A DNA stretch of 64,000 nt from Adlercreutzia equolifaciens. GTDB lineage: Bacteria > Actinomycetota > Coriobacteriia > Coriobacteriales > Eggerthellaceae. Positions 51,531-60,207 of the stretch are shown here, one piece after another. The notes under the pieces were generated by a model. The model saw only the letters and a program-made list of their open reading frames with translations, searched no databases and was not told where the DNA came from. Within the stretch, counting starts at the first letter, position 1. The number at the start of each line of letters is the position of its first letter. The stretch covers positions 1,218,452 to 1,282,451 of the forward strand of contig NZ_JARFIK010000002.1 in assembly GCF_029076695.1 (NCBI RefSeq), read 5' to 3'. Both the position numbers and the translations under genes were made by a program.

Positions 51531-51559
51531 ATCATAGAACAAATGTTTGCTGACTGCAA
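51531..51559 (-). promoter_or_regulatory. Predicted ruvCAB promoter with LexA-like box in the spacer
   Basis: TTGCAG (51554-51559) and TATGAT (51531-51536) on the minus strand are 17 bp apart. On the plus strand AGAACAAATGTTTG (51536-51549) matches the LexA operator pattern CGAAC-N4-GTTYG closely, and occupies the spacer. Suggests SOS control of Holliday-junction processing. Confidence 0.55.
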
Positions 51560-51592
51560 GCGGAATCCCGCTCGGCTGTCGACGGCAGCGAT

Positions 51593-52393
51593 CTACGGAC
51601 GCTGACCCATACCGCCCTCCAGCGTGAGGGTCTCGCCGCTCATGAACTTGAAATCGGGGTTGGCCAGCTGCACCACCACGCGTCCGATCTCCTTCTCCAC
51701 ATCGCCGTAGTGGCCCATGGGAGGCATGTGCACGTTGGCCTCGAAGGCGTCGGGGTACTGCTCCTGGAAATTCTCCAGCGCAGCGGTCCAGGCCAGCGGG
51801 CACACCACGTTCACGTTGATGCCGTCGGGGCCCCACTCGGTGGCAGCCACGCGGCTCATGCCGCGGATGCCCTCCTTGGCAGCGGCATAGGCGCACTGGC
51901 CGTAATTGCCGAACAGGCCGGCACCCGAGGCGAAGTTGATAACGGAGCCCTTGGTCTCCTTCAAATGCGGATAACAGGCCTGCATATAGTAGAAGGTAGC
52001 GTAAAGGCCCGAGTAGATGGCCAGATCGAACTGGTCAGTGCTGTGGTCGGCCAAGGTAACGCCCGAGGCCGAAGCCTGAGCATTGTTCACCAGCACGTCG
52101 ATGCGACCGAACTTCTCCATGGCCTGGTCGATAACGTTCTGCACCGTGGCCTTGTTGTCGGTGCCGGCAGCCACGTCGGCAGCCACGGGCAGCACCTGGA
52201 TGCCGTAGGCCTCCTCCAGACGGCTCTTCGCCTCCTCGAGCTTCTTCACGTTGCGGCCGGTGATAACCAGGTTCGCACCTTCCTTGGCGTAGGCCGTGGC
52301 AATGCCGTAGCCAATGGAGCCAGCAGAGCCGTCCTTCAGCGCCGCAAATCCACCGCCGGTGATGATGGCAGTCTTACCTTCCAAAAAACCCAT
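51593..52393 (-). CDS. Short-chain dehydrogenase/reductase, 12alpha-hydroxysteroid-dehydrogenase-like
   Basis: NAD(P)-dependent SDR of 266 residues; the ATG at 52391-52393 has an AAAGGAGG site. The catalytic triad Ser156, Tyr169, Lys173 (INFASGAGLF and QCAYAAAKEGIRG) is intact. The cofactor loop carries an insertion: TGGG at 12-15 is separated from GSIGYGIA at 25-32 instead of the compact TGxxxGIG. From memory, this start and insertion match the 12alpha-hydroxysteroid dehydrogenase of Eggerthella lenta; I could not align it. The gene is monocistronic, with its own terminator. The bile salt hydrolase at 11427 makes bile acid use plausible. Confidence 0.75.
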   Translation of the reverse strand: MGFLEGKTAIITGGGFAALKDGSAGSIGYGIATAYAKEGANLVITGRNVKKLEEAKSRLEEAYGIQVLPVAADVAAGTDNKATVQNVIDQAMEKFGRIDVLVNNAQASASGVTLADHSTDQFDLAIYSGLYATFYYMQACYPHLKETKGSVINFASGAGLFGNYGQCAYAAAKEGIRGMSRVAATEWGPDGINVNVVCPLAWTAALENFQEQYPDAFEANVHMPPMGHYGDVEKEIGRVVVQLANPDFKFMSGETLTLEGGMGQRP

Positions 52394-52542
52394 GGGGCCT
52401 CCTTTGTCCAATGCGCGAACGCCGAAGCCACGCGCTTGCCTCATGCTACCCTATCAGAAGGACGACAGCGAATGTTTCCATCCTGTTGCAAGCGGCCACA
52501 ACCCGCCCCGAAAGGCAGGGCGGCGAAACGCGCCCTTGGCGC

Positions 52543-52577
52543 AAAAAAAAAGCCCCGAAGCACAAGCTTCGGGGCTT
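52543..52577 (-). terminator. Strong terminator of yebC
   Basis: AGCCCCGAAGC-TTGT-GCTTCGGGGCT on the minus strand, followed by at least eight T residues. Confidence 0.95.
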
Positions 52578-52603
52578 CAGCAGGCAAAAGCTGCAGAAAC
52601 GAG

Positions 52604-53404
52604 CTACTCGTCCAGGGCCTCGGCGATCTCGTCGGTGATGTCCATGGTGTGGTACACCGCCTGCAGATCCTCCAGCTCCTCCAGCTTGTCGATGAGGCGC
52701 ATGACCTTCTTGGCATCGGCCACGGAAACCTCGGTGGGGGTGGTGGGAACCATGATGAGCTCGGCGCCCTTCACCTGCACGCCCTGAGCCTCCAGGGCCT
52801 TCACGACCGCCATAAGATCGGACGGAGCGGTGGTGACTACCCACTCCTCGTCGGCGTCCTCGTAGTCGTCGCCGCCGGCCTCGGCCACGGCGAGCATGAA
52901 CTCTTCCTCATCGGCGGCAGCACCATTGGGGCCGACGGGGTTCTTCTTGTCGCCCGTCTCGACCTCCTTCGCCACCACAATCTGGCCCTTGCGCTCGAAC
53001 TGGAACGCCACAGAGCCCGAGGTGCCCAGGTTGCCGCCGGAATGAGAGAAGGCGGCGCGCACGTCGGCAGCGGTACGGTTGCGGTTGTCGGTGAGTGCCT
53101 CGCACAGCACGGCCACGCCCGCTGGGCCATAGCCCTCGTAGACCACCGTCTCGTAGTTGGCGGCATCCTTGCCGGAGCCGAAAGCCTTGTCGATAGCGGT
53201 CTTGATTTTATCCTTGGGCATGGAGTAGCCCTTGGCCTTCTCGATGGCCGCGGCCAGAGAAGCGTTGTTGTCGGGGTTCGGGTCGCCGCCCTCCTTGGCA
53301 GCTACCGTGATGTTACGAGCCAGCTTCGAGAACAAAGCCGAGCGCTTGGCGTCCTGAGCGGCCTTGCGGTGCTTAGTTGTTGCCCATTTAGAATGCCCTG
53401 ACAT
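52604..53404 (-). CDS. YebC/PmpR-family protein
   Basis: 266-residue protein of the TACO1/YebC family, originally called a transcription regulator and now thought to assist translation at proline-rich stretches. MSGHSKWATTKHRKAAQDAK is the invariant start (the family reads HSKWANIKHRK). EGYGPAGVAVLCEALTDNRN and VRAAFSHSGGNLGTSGSVAF are further blocks. The ATG at 53402-53404 has an AAGGGA site. The C-terminal tail is acidic with a short extension (EIAEALDE). Confidence 0.92.
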   Translation of the reverse strand: MSGHSKWATTKHRKAAQDAKRSALFSKLARNITVAAKEGGDPNPDNNASLAAAIEKAKGYSMPKDKIKTAIDKAFGSGKDAANYETVVYEGYGPAGVAVLCEALTDNRNRTAADVRAAFSHSGGNLGTSGSVAFQFERKGQIVVAKEVETGDKKNPVGPNGAAADEEEFMLAVAEAGGDDYEDADEEWVVTTAPSDLMAVVKALEAQGVQVKGAELIMVPTTPTEVSVADAKKVMRLIDKLEELEDLQAVYHTMDITDEIAEALDE

Positions 53405-53521
53405 GAATACGTCCCTTCGAAATACGAATACAACAGCGGTTAATGGTACCACAAGGGCCCGCCTCGCGAAATACTGACCGCGCTCCCCCTGCAAAACGCC
53501 AAAACTGCGCGCGTTCGGCCC

Positions 53522-55024
53522 TCAGGCATCCACCTTCTCGAGCAGCTCCTCGCGGGAGCCCACGCCCAGCTTCTTGTAGATGCTCTTCACGTGAGTGCGC
53601 ACGGTGCTCTCGGAAATGACCAGGGTGTCCGCCACGAAGGCAATGCCGTGGCCGCGTCCCAGATACCCGAAGATCTCGCGCTCGCGCGGCGTGAGTCCGC
53701 ACTCGTCGGCCAAGACTTCGCAGCGGGCCGCCACATCGGGCGTGCGCGCGGGCGCTCCGTCGGTCTCGGTGGCGTCCTCGTCCTCCACATCATGTCGGCG
53801 CCATGGGGAAATCAGCGCCGAAGCCAGCATATAGGCGAAGTACAAGGTGCTTACCACCAGCAGCGCAGGGCCACCCCCTTCCGCCTTGAAGGGCTCCCAT
53901 CCTGTGGCCGCAACGCCGAGAAGCGAGCAGGCGGCAAACCCCGCAAGAGCCACCCCGTAAACCAGGCCGGGCGGAAACTCGCCGGCGTGAGCCACCGCGC
54001 ACAGCCCCGCCAAAGCAAGGATGGCCACGGCACCGTAGAAGGGATAGGTCATCCATCCCGCAAGCCACAAAGGCGGCGTACCGCCGGGGAAGGCATTCAA
54101 CACAATCAGCACAAGGCACGCCAAAGGGAGCAAGAGCCGATAAATAAGCGGCATGAGAGGACGCTTGGAGCCGAACAGGCACAATGGCACCACAGCCACC
54201 GCGCCCAACGCGCAGCCGAGCACCTCCATATGTACCACATCGAAGAGCACGAATTTACGCGTGCCCATCATGAACGCAAACACCATAAGGCCCACGAAGG
54301 GCATGGCCACCATTGAGGCCATGGCGCCAAGCCGCACACGCAGAGGCTTTGGCGCTGACCCGTCGACGGTGCGGGAAGACGCATCCGTCGCCCATGTCGG
54401 GCGCATAGGAAACAGAATGCCGTCGCTTTCGCCGCCAGACGCGTCCGGCGCGCCCGATCCTTTCGTGTTCGCGCGCCAGGCCAACCAGCACGGCAGTGCG
54501 CAGGCCAACGGCAGCAGCAGGCAGAACACCAGCGCGCCCACGGCAAAGGTGACCGCAGACAGCAGAAGCTCCATAAGAGCTGCCGCTCCCACCATAACCG
54601 CCACCCACAACAAAGCCCAACGAAGACTGAACTGCGCCATATAGACGCCCCACGCCACCGCCAAAACCACCGTGGCAAAAGCAAGGAGGGAGCCCGCCAC
54701 TACTCCCGCAACCGGCGTAGCCCATCCCTCGACGGCCGCGCAAACAATCAACAGGGCATAGCCCGCAAGATAAGCTACCGAAGCCGCGCTGACGGCTCCG
54801 CGGGAAAGAATAAGCCGGTCGCCACGGCGCACTGAAAGAACGGCCGCGAATATCCCGCATAGCACCGTACCCCCAAGAAGCGTATTGGCAAAGGGAGCCA
54901 TGAACAGCGGCGAGCCCGTAAACTCTGTATTGAAGAGCAGTTGATTAGGGGCGTAAATGGGCAGCGTCGCCAAGAAAGCCGTCAGCAACAGCGCCTCGGG
55001 CCTGAAGTACTTTGAAATCTGCAC
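53522..55024 (-). CDS. Polytopic membrane protein with C-terminal LuxR-type HTH (2)
   Basis: 500 residues from a GTG at 55022-55024 (QISKYFRPEALLLTAFLATL) with a GGGAGGG site. About ten to twelve transmembrane helices fill residues 10-420; the C-terminus is a LuxR helix-turn-helix (GLTPREREIFGYLGRGHGIA and ISESTVRTHVKSIYKKLGVG). It is a paralogue of the protein at 20794, sharing layout rather than close sequence. It is divergent from the third Tat flavoprotein at 55342 and is the candidate regulator of that gene. The ligand sensed by the membrane part is unknown. Confidence 0.88.
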   Translation of the reverse strand: MQISKYFRPEALLLTAFLATLPIYAPNQLLFNTEFTGSPLFMAPFANTLLGGTVLCGIFAAVLSVRRGDRLILSRGAVSAASVAYLAGYALLIVCAAVEGWATPVAGVVAGSLLAFATVVLAVAWGVYMAQFSLRWALLWVAVMVGAAALMELLLSAVTFAVGALVFCLLLPLACALPCWLAWRANTKGSGAPDASGGESDGILFPMRPTWATDASSRTVDGSAPKPLRVRLGAMASMVAMPFVGLMVFAFMMGTRKFVLFDVVHMEVLGCALGAVAVVPLCLFGSKRPLMPLIYRLLLPLACLVLIVLNAFPGGTPPLWLAGWMTYPFYGAVAILALAGLCAVAHAGEFPPGLVYGVALAGFAACSLLGVAATGWEPFKAEGGGPALLVVSTLYFAYMLASALISPWRRHDVEDEDATETDGAPARTPDVAARCEVLADECGLTPREREIFGYLGRGHGIAFVADTLVISESTVRTHVKSIYKKLGVGSREELLEKVDA

Positions 55025-55341
55025 CGTCCAGCCCTCCCTGTCCTTCGCGCAGCGTTTCGTCTGCCAGTATATCGGATACTGCGCCGCCCGCAGGTCACAG
55101 GGGAGCAAAAATGAGCCGAGACCTTATCTGAACAGGCATTTAATAAAATCTCCCCCATTTCCGCGAGGGGCGAAAACGCCAATATACCCCACCCTAACGA
55201 TTCCTCGCGACCGCCCGCACCCCCTAGGATGCGAGATGCGCACCGCAAGCGAGGAGCCACGGCGCAACGCAAACGCCGACGCCGCGCTTCCTTACCCGGT
55301 GCGAAGAAAGGAACTCCGAATCACATGGGAGGTAAGGGATT
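55025..55341. other. Divergent intergenic region between membrane LuxR and flavoprotein
   Basis: 317 bp without a gene. An AT-rich stretch around 55139-55149 (TTTAATAAAAT) is a candidate -10 for the plus-strand flavoprotein. No clear operator dyad was found. The flavoprotein ATG at 55342 is preceded by GGGAGG. Confidence 0.45.
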
Positions 55342-57138
55342 ATGAGCAAGACAACGATGCAGGGGATGTCCCGTCGCTCGTTCTTGGGCCTGGGCGCCAC
55401 GGCGGCCATGGCCGCGGGCGTGGCAGGCTTGGCTGGCTGCAGTCCTTCAGCCAGCACCGAGTCCAGTAGCACCGGAAGCACCGCAGGCGAGGCCACCGGG
55501 CAGGACGCCGGAGCCAGCAACGTCCACATCCACAACGTCAAGGACACGAGCTGGATGACGCCGCCCGCCGAGGTGACCGAATTCGCCAAGGAGCTCTCTT
55601 GCGACGCAGTGGTCTGCGGCCACGGCTTCGCCGGCATCACCGCTTGCCGCGAGCTGGCCGAGCAGGGCAAGAAGGTTATCCTTATCGAAAAGCAGCCCGA
55701 GGACACCTATGCGGCCACGGGCAACGAGTTCGCGGCCTTGAACGCGGCCATCCTGCAGGAGCGCGGCGTGCCGCACATCGATCCGGTGGAGTTTTACCAG
55801 AACTTCATGAAGATCACGGCCAATATGCCGAATCCGACGCTGGTCATGAAGTTCGCCCAGAACTCCGAGGCCAACTCCAACTGGTACCTCGACCGCCTGA
55901 CCGAAGAAGACTTCGCCACCATGACTACGGCGTTCTTCCCGCCGTCCGAGCATCAGCTCTCCGAGCTCTCCGGCATCAAGTTCTGGCCGTCCGTGTGCTC
56001 CTTCTACGGCGAGTGCAACCAAACCAAGATCCAAATGTACAACCAGGCTGCCGCCGAAGAAGCGGGCGCCGAGTTCTACTTCGGCACCACTGCCGAGTAC
56101 ATCATCATGGACAACGGCGCGGTTGCGGGCCTGGTGGCCTCGGATGCTGATGGCTATATCAAGATCACCTGCAAGGCTGTGGTATGCGCCTGCGGCGGCA
56201 TGGGCGGCAACCCCGACATGATGGCCTACTTCATGCCCGATATGGCCCAGGCCCTGGTCGAGGGCGAGGAGCTGAACTCCATGTCGGCCAATGACGGCCG
56301 TGGTGTGCAGATGGCCTACTGGGCCGGCGCACATCTGGAGACCACGCCCATCCCCGGTATGAACATGAAGGGTCTCTCGGTACCGGGCAAGATGAACTGT
56401 CTGCCCCAGGCCGTGTGGATCGACGAATCCGGCAAGCGCTTCTGCAACGAGTTCTATCCCACGTCCGAGCAGCGCGGCTATCAGACCACCTTCATGAGCC
56501 GCAAGACGAAGTATGCTGTCTGCGACAACAACTTCCCCGAGTACCGTCAGTACACCATTCCTCAGCACGCCGGCTTCGACGCTACCGAGGCGAACATCCA
56601 GGCGCTGCGCGAGTCGCTTGACACGGCCTATGCGAAGTTCCAAGGCACCTACGAGGAGCCGGAGCAGGAAGAGGGCGAGGGCGGTCCTGGCGGTGGCGGC
56701 CCCATGACCCAGGTGGAGTTCATTGCCGACGACACCCTGGAGGGCTTGGCAGGGCAGCTCGGCCTGACCGGCGACGCCGTCACGGAGTTTGTGGCCCAGA
56801 TCGAGCGCTACAACGGCTACGTGGAAGCCGGCGTCGACGAGGAGTTCGGTCGCGCGAAAGAAGTGCTGTTCCCTGTGAAGGACGGTCCCTTTTACGCCTG
56901 CACCTTCGATCCGGTTCTCGGCGAGACCATGGTAACCATGGGCGGCATCATCACCGACGGCGAGCAGAACGCCGTGGATGCCAACTACGAGCCCATCCCG
57001 GGTCTGTACATGGCCGGCAACGACTGCGGTCGCCGCTTCGGCACCGAGTATATCACCCCCATTCCGGGCGTGTCTCTGGCCTTCGCCCTGGTACTCGGCC
57101 GCGAGTGCGGCAAGTCCGTGGCGAAGTTCCTCGGCTAG
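55342..57138 (+). CDS. Tat-exported FAD-dependent fumarate-reductase-like lipoprotein (3)
   Basis: 598 residues. SRRSFLGLGATAAMAAG with lipobox LAGC predicts Tat export and lipidation. The FAD loop is VVCGHGFAGITACRELAEQG followed by VILIEKQ. A Gly/Glu-rich insertion at about residues 438-456 (EEPEQEEGEGGPGGGGPM) is unlike the other two paralogues. PGLYMAGNDCGRRFGTEYIT is the C-terminal FAD block. No haem motif. Controlled, by position, by the divergent membrane LuxR gene. It probably reduces an organic acceptor at the outer membrane face; substrate unknown. Confidence 0.88.
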   Translation: MSKTTMQGMSRRSFLGLGATAAMAAGVAGLAGCSPSASTESSSTGSTAGEATGQDAGASNVHIHNVKDTSWMTPPAEVTEFAKELSCDAVVCGHGFAGITACRELAEQGKKVILIEKQPEDTYAATGNEFAALNAAILQERGVPHIDPVEFYQNFMKITANMPNPTLVMKFAQNSEANSNWYLDRLTEEDFATMTTAFFPPSEHQLSELSGIKFWPSVCSFYGECNQTKIQMYNQAAAEEAGAEFYFGTTAEYIIMDNGAVAGLVASDADGYIKITCKAVVCACGGMGGNPDMMAYFMPDMAQALVEGEELNSMSANDGRGVQMAYWAGAHLETTPIPGMNMKGLSVPGKMNCLPQAVWIDESGKRFCNEFYPTSEQRGYQTTFMSRKTKYAVCDNNFPEYRQYTIPQHAGFDATEANIQALRESLDTAYAKFQGTYEEPEQEEGEGGPGGGGPMTQVEFIADDTLEGLAGQLGLTGDAVTEFVAQIERYNGYVEAGVDEEFGRAKEVLFPVKDGPFYACTFDPVLGETMVTMGGIITDGEQNAVDANYEPIPGLYMAGNDCGRRFGTEYITPIPGVSLAFALVLGRECGKSVAKFLG

Positions 57139-57205
57139 CACCTCGCCTAAGACAGCAATTCCGCTGCGAAAGGCGCCCTCCCTCCCCCTTTCGCAGAACG
57201 CCAAG

Positions 57206-57246
57206 AAGCCCCTGGCCTTCCCTCCCTCCCCGGCCAGGGGCTTTTC
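57206..57246 (+). terminator. Terminator of flavoprotein 3
   Basis: AAGCCCCTGGCC (57206-57217) pairs with GGCCAGGGGCTT (57232-57243), followed by TTCCTTT on the plus strand. Confidence 0.85.
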
Positions 57247-57285
57247 CTTTGAGTTAGGCTGCGGGAATTATCGCACGCCAATGCA

Positions 57286-57334
57286 AAACGAGGCCCCAGA
57301 GGGCGCCTTGCTCCGCGCACCTTCTGGGGCCTCG
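57286..57334 (-). terminator. Terminator of moaAC
   Basis: CGAGGCCCCAGA (57289-57300) pairs with TCTGGGGCCTCG (57323-57334); on the minus strand TTTTGC follows. Confidence 0.7.
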
Positions 57335-57367
57335 CCCCTTTAAACCTATCTGCCGTCCCGCGCGCTG

Positions 57368-57868
57368 TTATTCCTCGCGCAGCCAAAGGCCCGTTTTGCC
57401 GCCGTCTTTCTTCAGCAGGCGCACCTCGGAAATCTCCATGCCGCGATCCACCGCTTTACACATGTCGTACACCGTCAGGCACGCCACGGAGGCCGCCGTC
57501 AGCGCCTCCATCTCGATGCCCGTCTTACCCGTTACACCGCACGTAGTGGTCACGTGAACACCCACGCGGCCGTCCTCGCGCTCACCTTCGAACACCGGCG
57601 TGCACTCCACCTTCGCCTTGGTGATATTCAGCGGATGGCACATGGGAATAAGGTCGCTCGTCTTCTTAGCGGCCATGACGCCGGCCACGCGGGCGCAGGC
57701 AAGCACATCGCCCTTCTTCGCCGTGCCGCTGGCAATAAGGTCGAGCGTTTCCGGCTTCATGGAGATGAAGCCCTCGGCCACGGCCACGCGCTCCGTGTCG
57801 GCCTTCTGCGACACGTCCACCATGCGCACGTCGCCCTTTTCATCGATATGGGTCAGCGATTCGCTCAT
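57368..57868 (-). CDS. moaC: Cyclic pyranopterin monophosphate synthase MoaC
   Basis: Converts the MoaA product to cPMP in molybdenum cofactor synthesis. 166 residues. Family blocks: [55 protein letters not shown] and [12 protein letters not shown]. It directly follows moaA (start adjacent to the moaA stop) and is last in the transcript, with a terminator behind. Needed by the molybdenum enzymes that the Tat-dependent respiration of such anaerobes usually includes. Confidence 0.96.
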   Translation of the reverse strand: MSESLTHIDEKGDVRMVDVSQKADTERVAVAEGFISMKPETLDLIASGTAKKGDVLACARVAGVMAAKKTSDLIPMCHPLNITKAKVECTPVFEGEREDGRVGVHVTTTCGVTGKTGIEMEALTAASVACLTVYDMCKAVDRGMEISEVRLLKKDGGKTGLWLREE

Positions 57869-58870
57869 CTATCCTCCGATCTGAGACATATTTCTCTCGG
57901 TACCTACTTTGTCGTGGTGCTCGTCGGGCTTGGCGCCCAGCGCCTCCAACAGCACGTTGCGCACGGCCCCGTCGCTGCCCTCGCGCAAGGCGCTGCGTAC
58001 GTCGTACTCAGTGTCCGAGAACAGACAGGGACGGACTTTGCCGTCGGCGGTCACGCGCAAACGGTTGCATTCGGCGCAGAAGTGACGCGACAAAGGGCTG
58101 ATAAAGCCCACGGTGCCCTGGGCGTCGGGGAACTCGAAATAGCGGGCCGGACCCCAGCCCAGCGGCTTCGAGGTGCCCGCAGGCCGCAATTCGGGGAGCC
58201 CCGCCTGGCGCGCCTGCTCGTTGATGATGTCGAACAACTCCTCAGAGGGGATAACGTCCTGTTTGCCCCAGCCCGTGCCACCGTCTTCGCTAGTGTCGCC
58301 CACGGGCATGTACTCGATGAACCGCATATGCAGGGGCCGATCGATGGACATCTTGGCAAAGGCCAGGAAATCCTGGTTCAAGCTGCGTACCGTCACGGCG
58401 TTTACCTTGACGGGGTTGAGTCCCGCCTCCAATGCGGCATCGATGCCAGCCAGCGTGTCCTCCAAGTTGCCCACGCGCGTGATAGCGCGGAACTGATCGG
58501 CATCGAGGGTATCCAGCGAGATGTTCACCCGCGAAAGCCCCGCCGCCTTTAGATCGTCGATCATGCGGGGCAGAAGTACCCCGTTGGTGGTCATGGACAC
58601 GTTCTCAATGCCATCGATCTTCGTGATGGCATCCACCAGATCGACCACGCCCTTGCGTACCAGAGGCTCGCCACCGGTCAGCCTCACGCTGCGAATGCCC
58701 AAGTCCGCGGCCACCTTGACCAAGCGCTCGATTTCCTCGAGACGCAGAATCTCCTTGTGGCTCATAGCGCAGACACCTTCTTCGGGCATGCAGTACACGC
58801 ACCGGAAGTTGCACCGATCCGTCAGAGAAATACGCAGGTAGTCGATTACCCGCCCATGTGAGTCTTTCAT
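57869..58870 (-). CDS. moaA: GTP 3',8-cyclase MoaA
   Basis: Radical SAM enzyme for the first step of molybdopterin synthesis. 333 residues. The first [4Fe-4S] motif CNFRCVYC lies in LRISLTDRCNFRCVYCMPEE. The second cluster is bound by CNRLRVTADGKVRPC with the following Cys. The chain ends in Gly-Gly, required for activity. RLTGGEPLVRKGVVDLV and MTTNGVLLP are present. It precedes moaC without a gap. Confidence 0.96.
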   Translation of the reverse strand: MKDSHGRVIDYLRISLTDRCNFRCVYCMPEEGVCAMSHKEILRLEEIERLVKVAADLGIRSVRLTGGEPLVRKGVVDLVDAITKIDGIENVSMTTNGVLLPRMIDDLKAAGLSRVNISLDTLDADQFRAITRVGNLEDTLAGIDAALEAGLNPVKVNAVTVRSLNQDFLAFAKMSIDRPLHMRFIEYMPVGDTSEDGGTGWGKQDVIPSEELFDIINEQARQAGLPELRPAGTSKPLGWGPARYFEFPDAQGTVGFISPLSRHFCAECNRLRVTADGKVRPCLFSDTEYDVRSALREGSDGAVRNVLLEALGAKPDEHHDKVGTERNMSQIGG

Positions 58871-58940
58871 AGCTCCCCTTCGGCATGGCCCCAGGGCCGG
58901 CCTCTCATGCTCCCCTGGGGAGCCTCATTGCTTGGGAGGT

Positions 58941-58968
58941 ATTATACACGACGGCATATAACCCTCAA
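58941..58968 (-). promoter_or_regulatory. moaAC promoter
   Basis: TTGAGG (58963-58968) and consensus TATAAT (58941-58946) on the minus strand, 16 bp apart. The leader of about 65 nt has a GCTCCCC/GGGGAGC hairpin (58909-58923). No known molybdenum-cofactor riboswitch could be assigned. Confidence 0.75.
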
Positions 58969-59100
58969 TAAGCTGTGGAACTTCCCCATTCCCTTTTCTG
59001 CGCTCCTGCTCTTCTGCCGTCAGGACCAGCGACACCCGCGCTGGATCGAGACCCTCGCTCCGACCGCTCCGACCTTCGCCCTGCCCTTCCTGCCGAACAC

Positions 59101-60207
59101 TCAATGGGTCACTAAGTACACCTTGTCAGAGGGGATACGAATCCACAGTACGTCGCCCTCGCGAGGTAGCACCTTGTCCGTGTGCTTCGAAATACGCCAG
59201 AAGGCATGCTGGTGCAAGTAACTCATTTCGTTGTCGTCGAAATCAACCGCCTGTTTTTCGGCATAGGGGCGGTCCACGAAACCCAGGAGCGCCGTGCGCT
59301 CGAAGCGCGAATCACTCACGCGATCCACTCGCATACGGTAGCAGTTCTCGCCCGGTCCCTCGGCGCACTCCAGATAGAAGGCGCGCACGCCCAGGCACTT
59401 CACATTTGCCGGCACCAGCGTTTCGGTCTGCACGCGAATGCCCCACTGCGGCAACTCGACGCAATACTCGTCCACCCTCCGTGCAGGCGTGGCATTCTTG
59501 CAACCCGAAAGCTTGAGGCCGGCCACGGACTGAGGGTGGTTTACCAGTTCGTCTCCCGTGCCCTCTTCCACAATACGCCCCGCGTCCACCACGGCAATGC
59601 GGTCGCAGAAGCGCAGGGACTCGTCAATATCGTGACTCACATAGAGAATGGTGCCCTTATAGGCCTCGAAAAGGCTCACCAAGTTTTGCTCGAGCACGCC
59701 CTTCAAGTGGGCGTCCAGCGCACTAAACGGCTCGTCGAGCATGAGAATGCCCGGACTTGCCGCCAGCATACGTGCCAGAGCCACGCGCTGTTGCTGGCCG
59801 CCCGACAACTGGGCCGGGTAACGCTGGCCGAACCCGCGCAGACCGAATCGGTCCAGTTCGCGCGCCACAATAGCCGCCCGCTCCTCCTTTGACGCTTCGC
59901 GACCAATTCCCGCCGCCACGTTATCGGCCACCGTCAAGTTGGGGAAGAGCATATAATTCTGGAAGAGCAGCGCCGTCTTGCGCTGCTGCGGCGTCAGATT
60001 GATGCGCGCTTCCGAGTCGAAGAAGACTTTGCCATTCACGACAATACGACCCTCATCGGGCGTTTCAATGCCGGCAATGCAGCGCAGAGTAAGGCTCTTG
60101 CCACAGCCCGATGCCCCCAGAAAGCCCAGGGTCTCATCGCCGGCCTCAAAGGCCACGTCCAGGGTATAGTCGCCGAAGCTCTTCCGAATATCCACTTGCA
60201 AGCTCAT
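59101..60207 (-). CDS. modC: Molybdate ABC transporter ATP-binding protein ModC
   Basis: 368 residues. Walker [22 protein letters not shown]-loop [20 protein letters not shown], signature [20 protein letters not shown], Walker [16 protein letters not shown] and H-loop [15 protein letters not shown]. The C-terminal 130 residues are a regulatory extension of TOBE size, but without obvious Mop-like sequence. The ATG overlaps the modB stop by 4 bp. ModC versus sulfate CysA is decided by modA and the neighbouring moa genes. Confidence 0.88.
   Translation of the reverse strand: MSLQVDIRKSFGDYTLDVAFEAGDETLGFLGASGCGKSLTLRCIAGIETPDEGRIVVNGKVFFDSEARINLTPQQRKTALLFQNYMLFPNLTVADNVAAGIGREASKEERAAIVARELDRFGLRGFGQRYPAQLSGGQQQRVALARMLAASPGILMLDEPFSALDAHLKGVLEQNLVSLFEAYKGTILYVSHDIDESLRFCDRIAVVDAGRIVEEGTGDELVNHPQSVAGLKLSGCKNATPARRVDEYCVELPQWGIRVQTETLVPANVKCLGVRAFYLECAEGPGENCYRMRVDRVSDSRFERTALLGFVDRPYAEKQAVDFDDNEMSYLHQHAFWRISKHTDKVLPREGDVLWIRIPSDKVYLVTH

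Noticed and set aside
55447..57204. 585-codon minus-strand open frame opposite flavoprotein 3
   Set aside because: The plus-strand gene has a Tat signal, lipobox, FAD motif and ribosome site; the antisense frame has none.
58870..59100. Molybdenum-cofactor riboswitch upstream of moaA
   Set aside because: The predicted leader is only about 65 nt with one simple hairpin, too short for that riboswitch.
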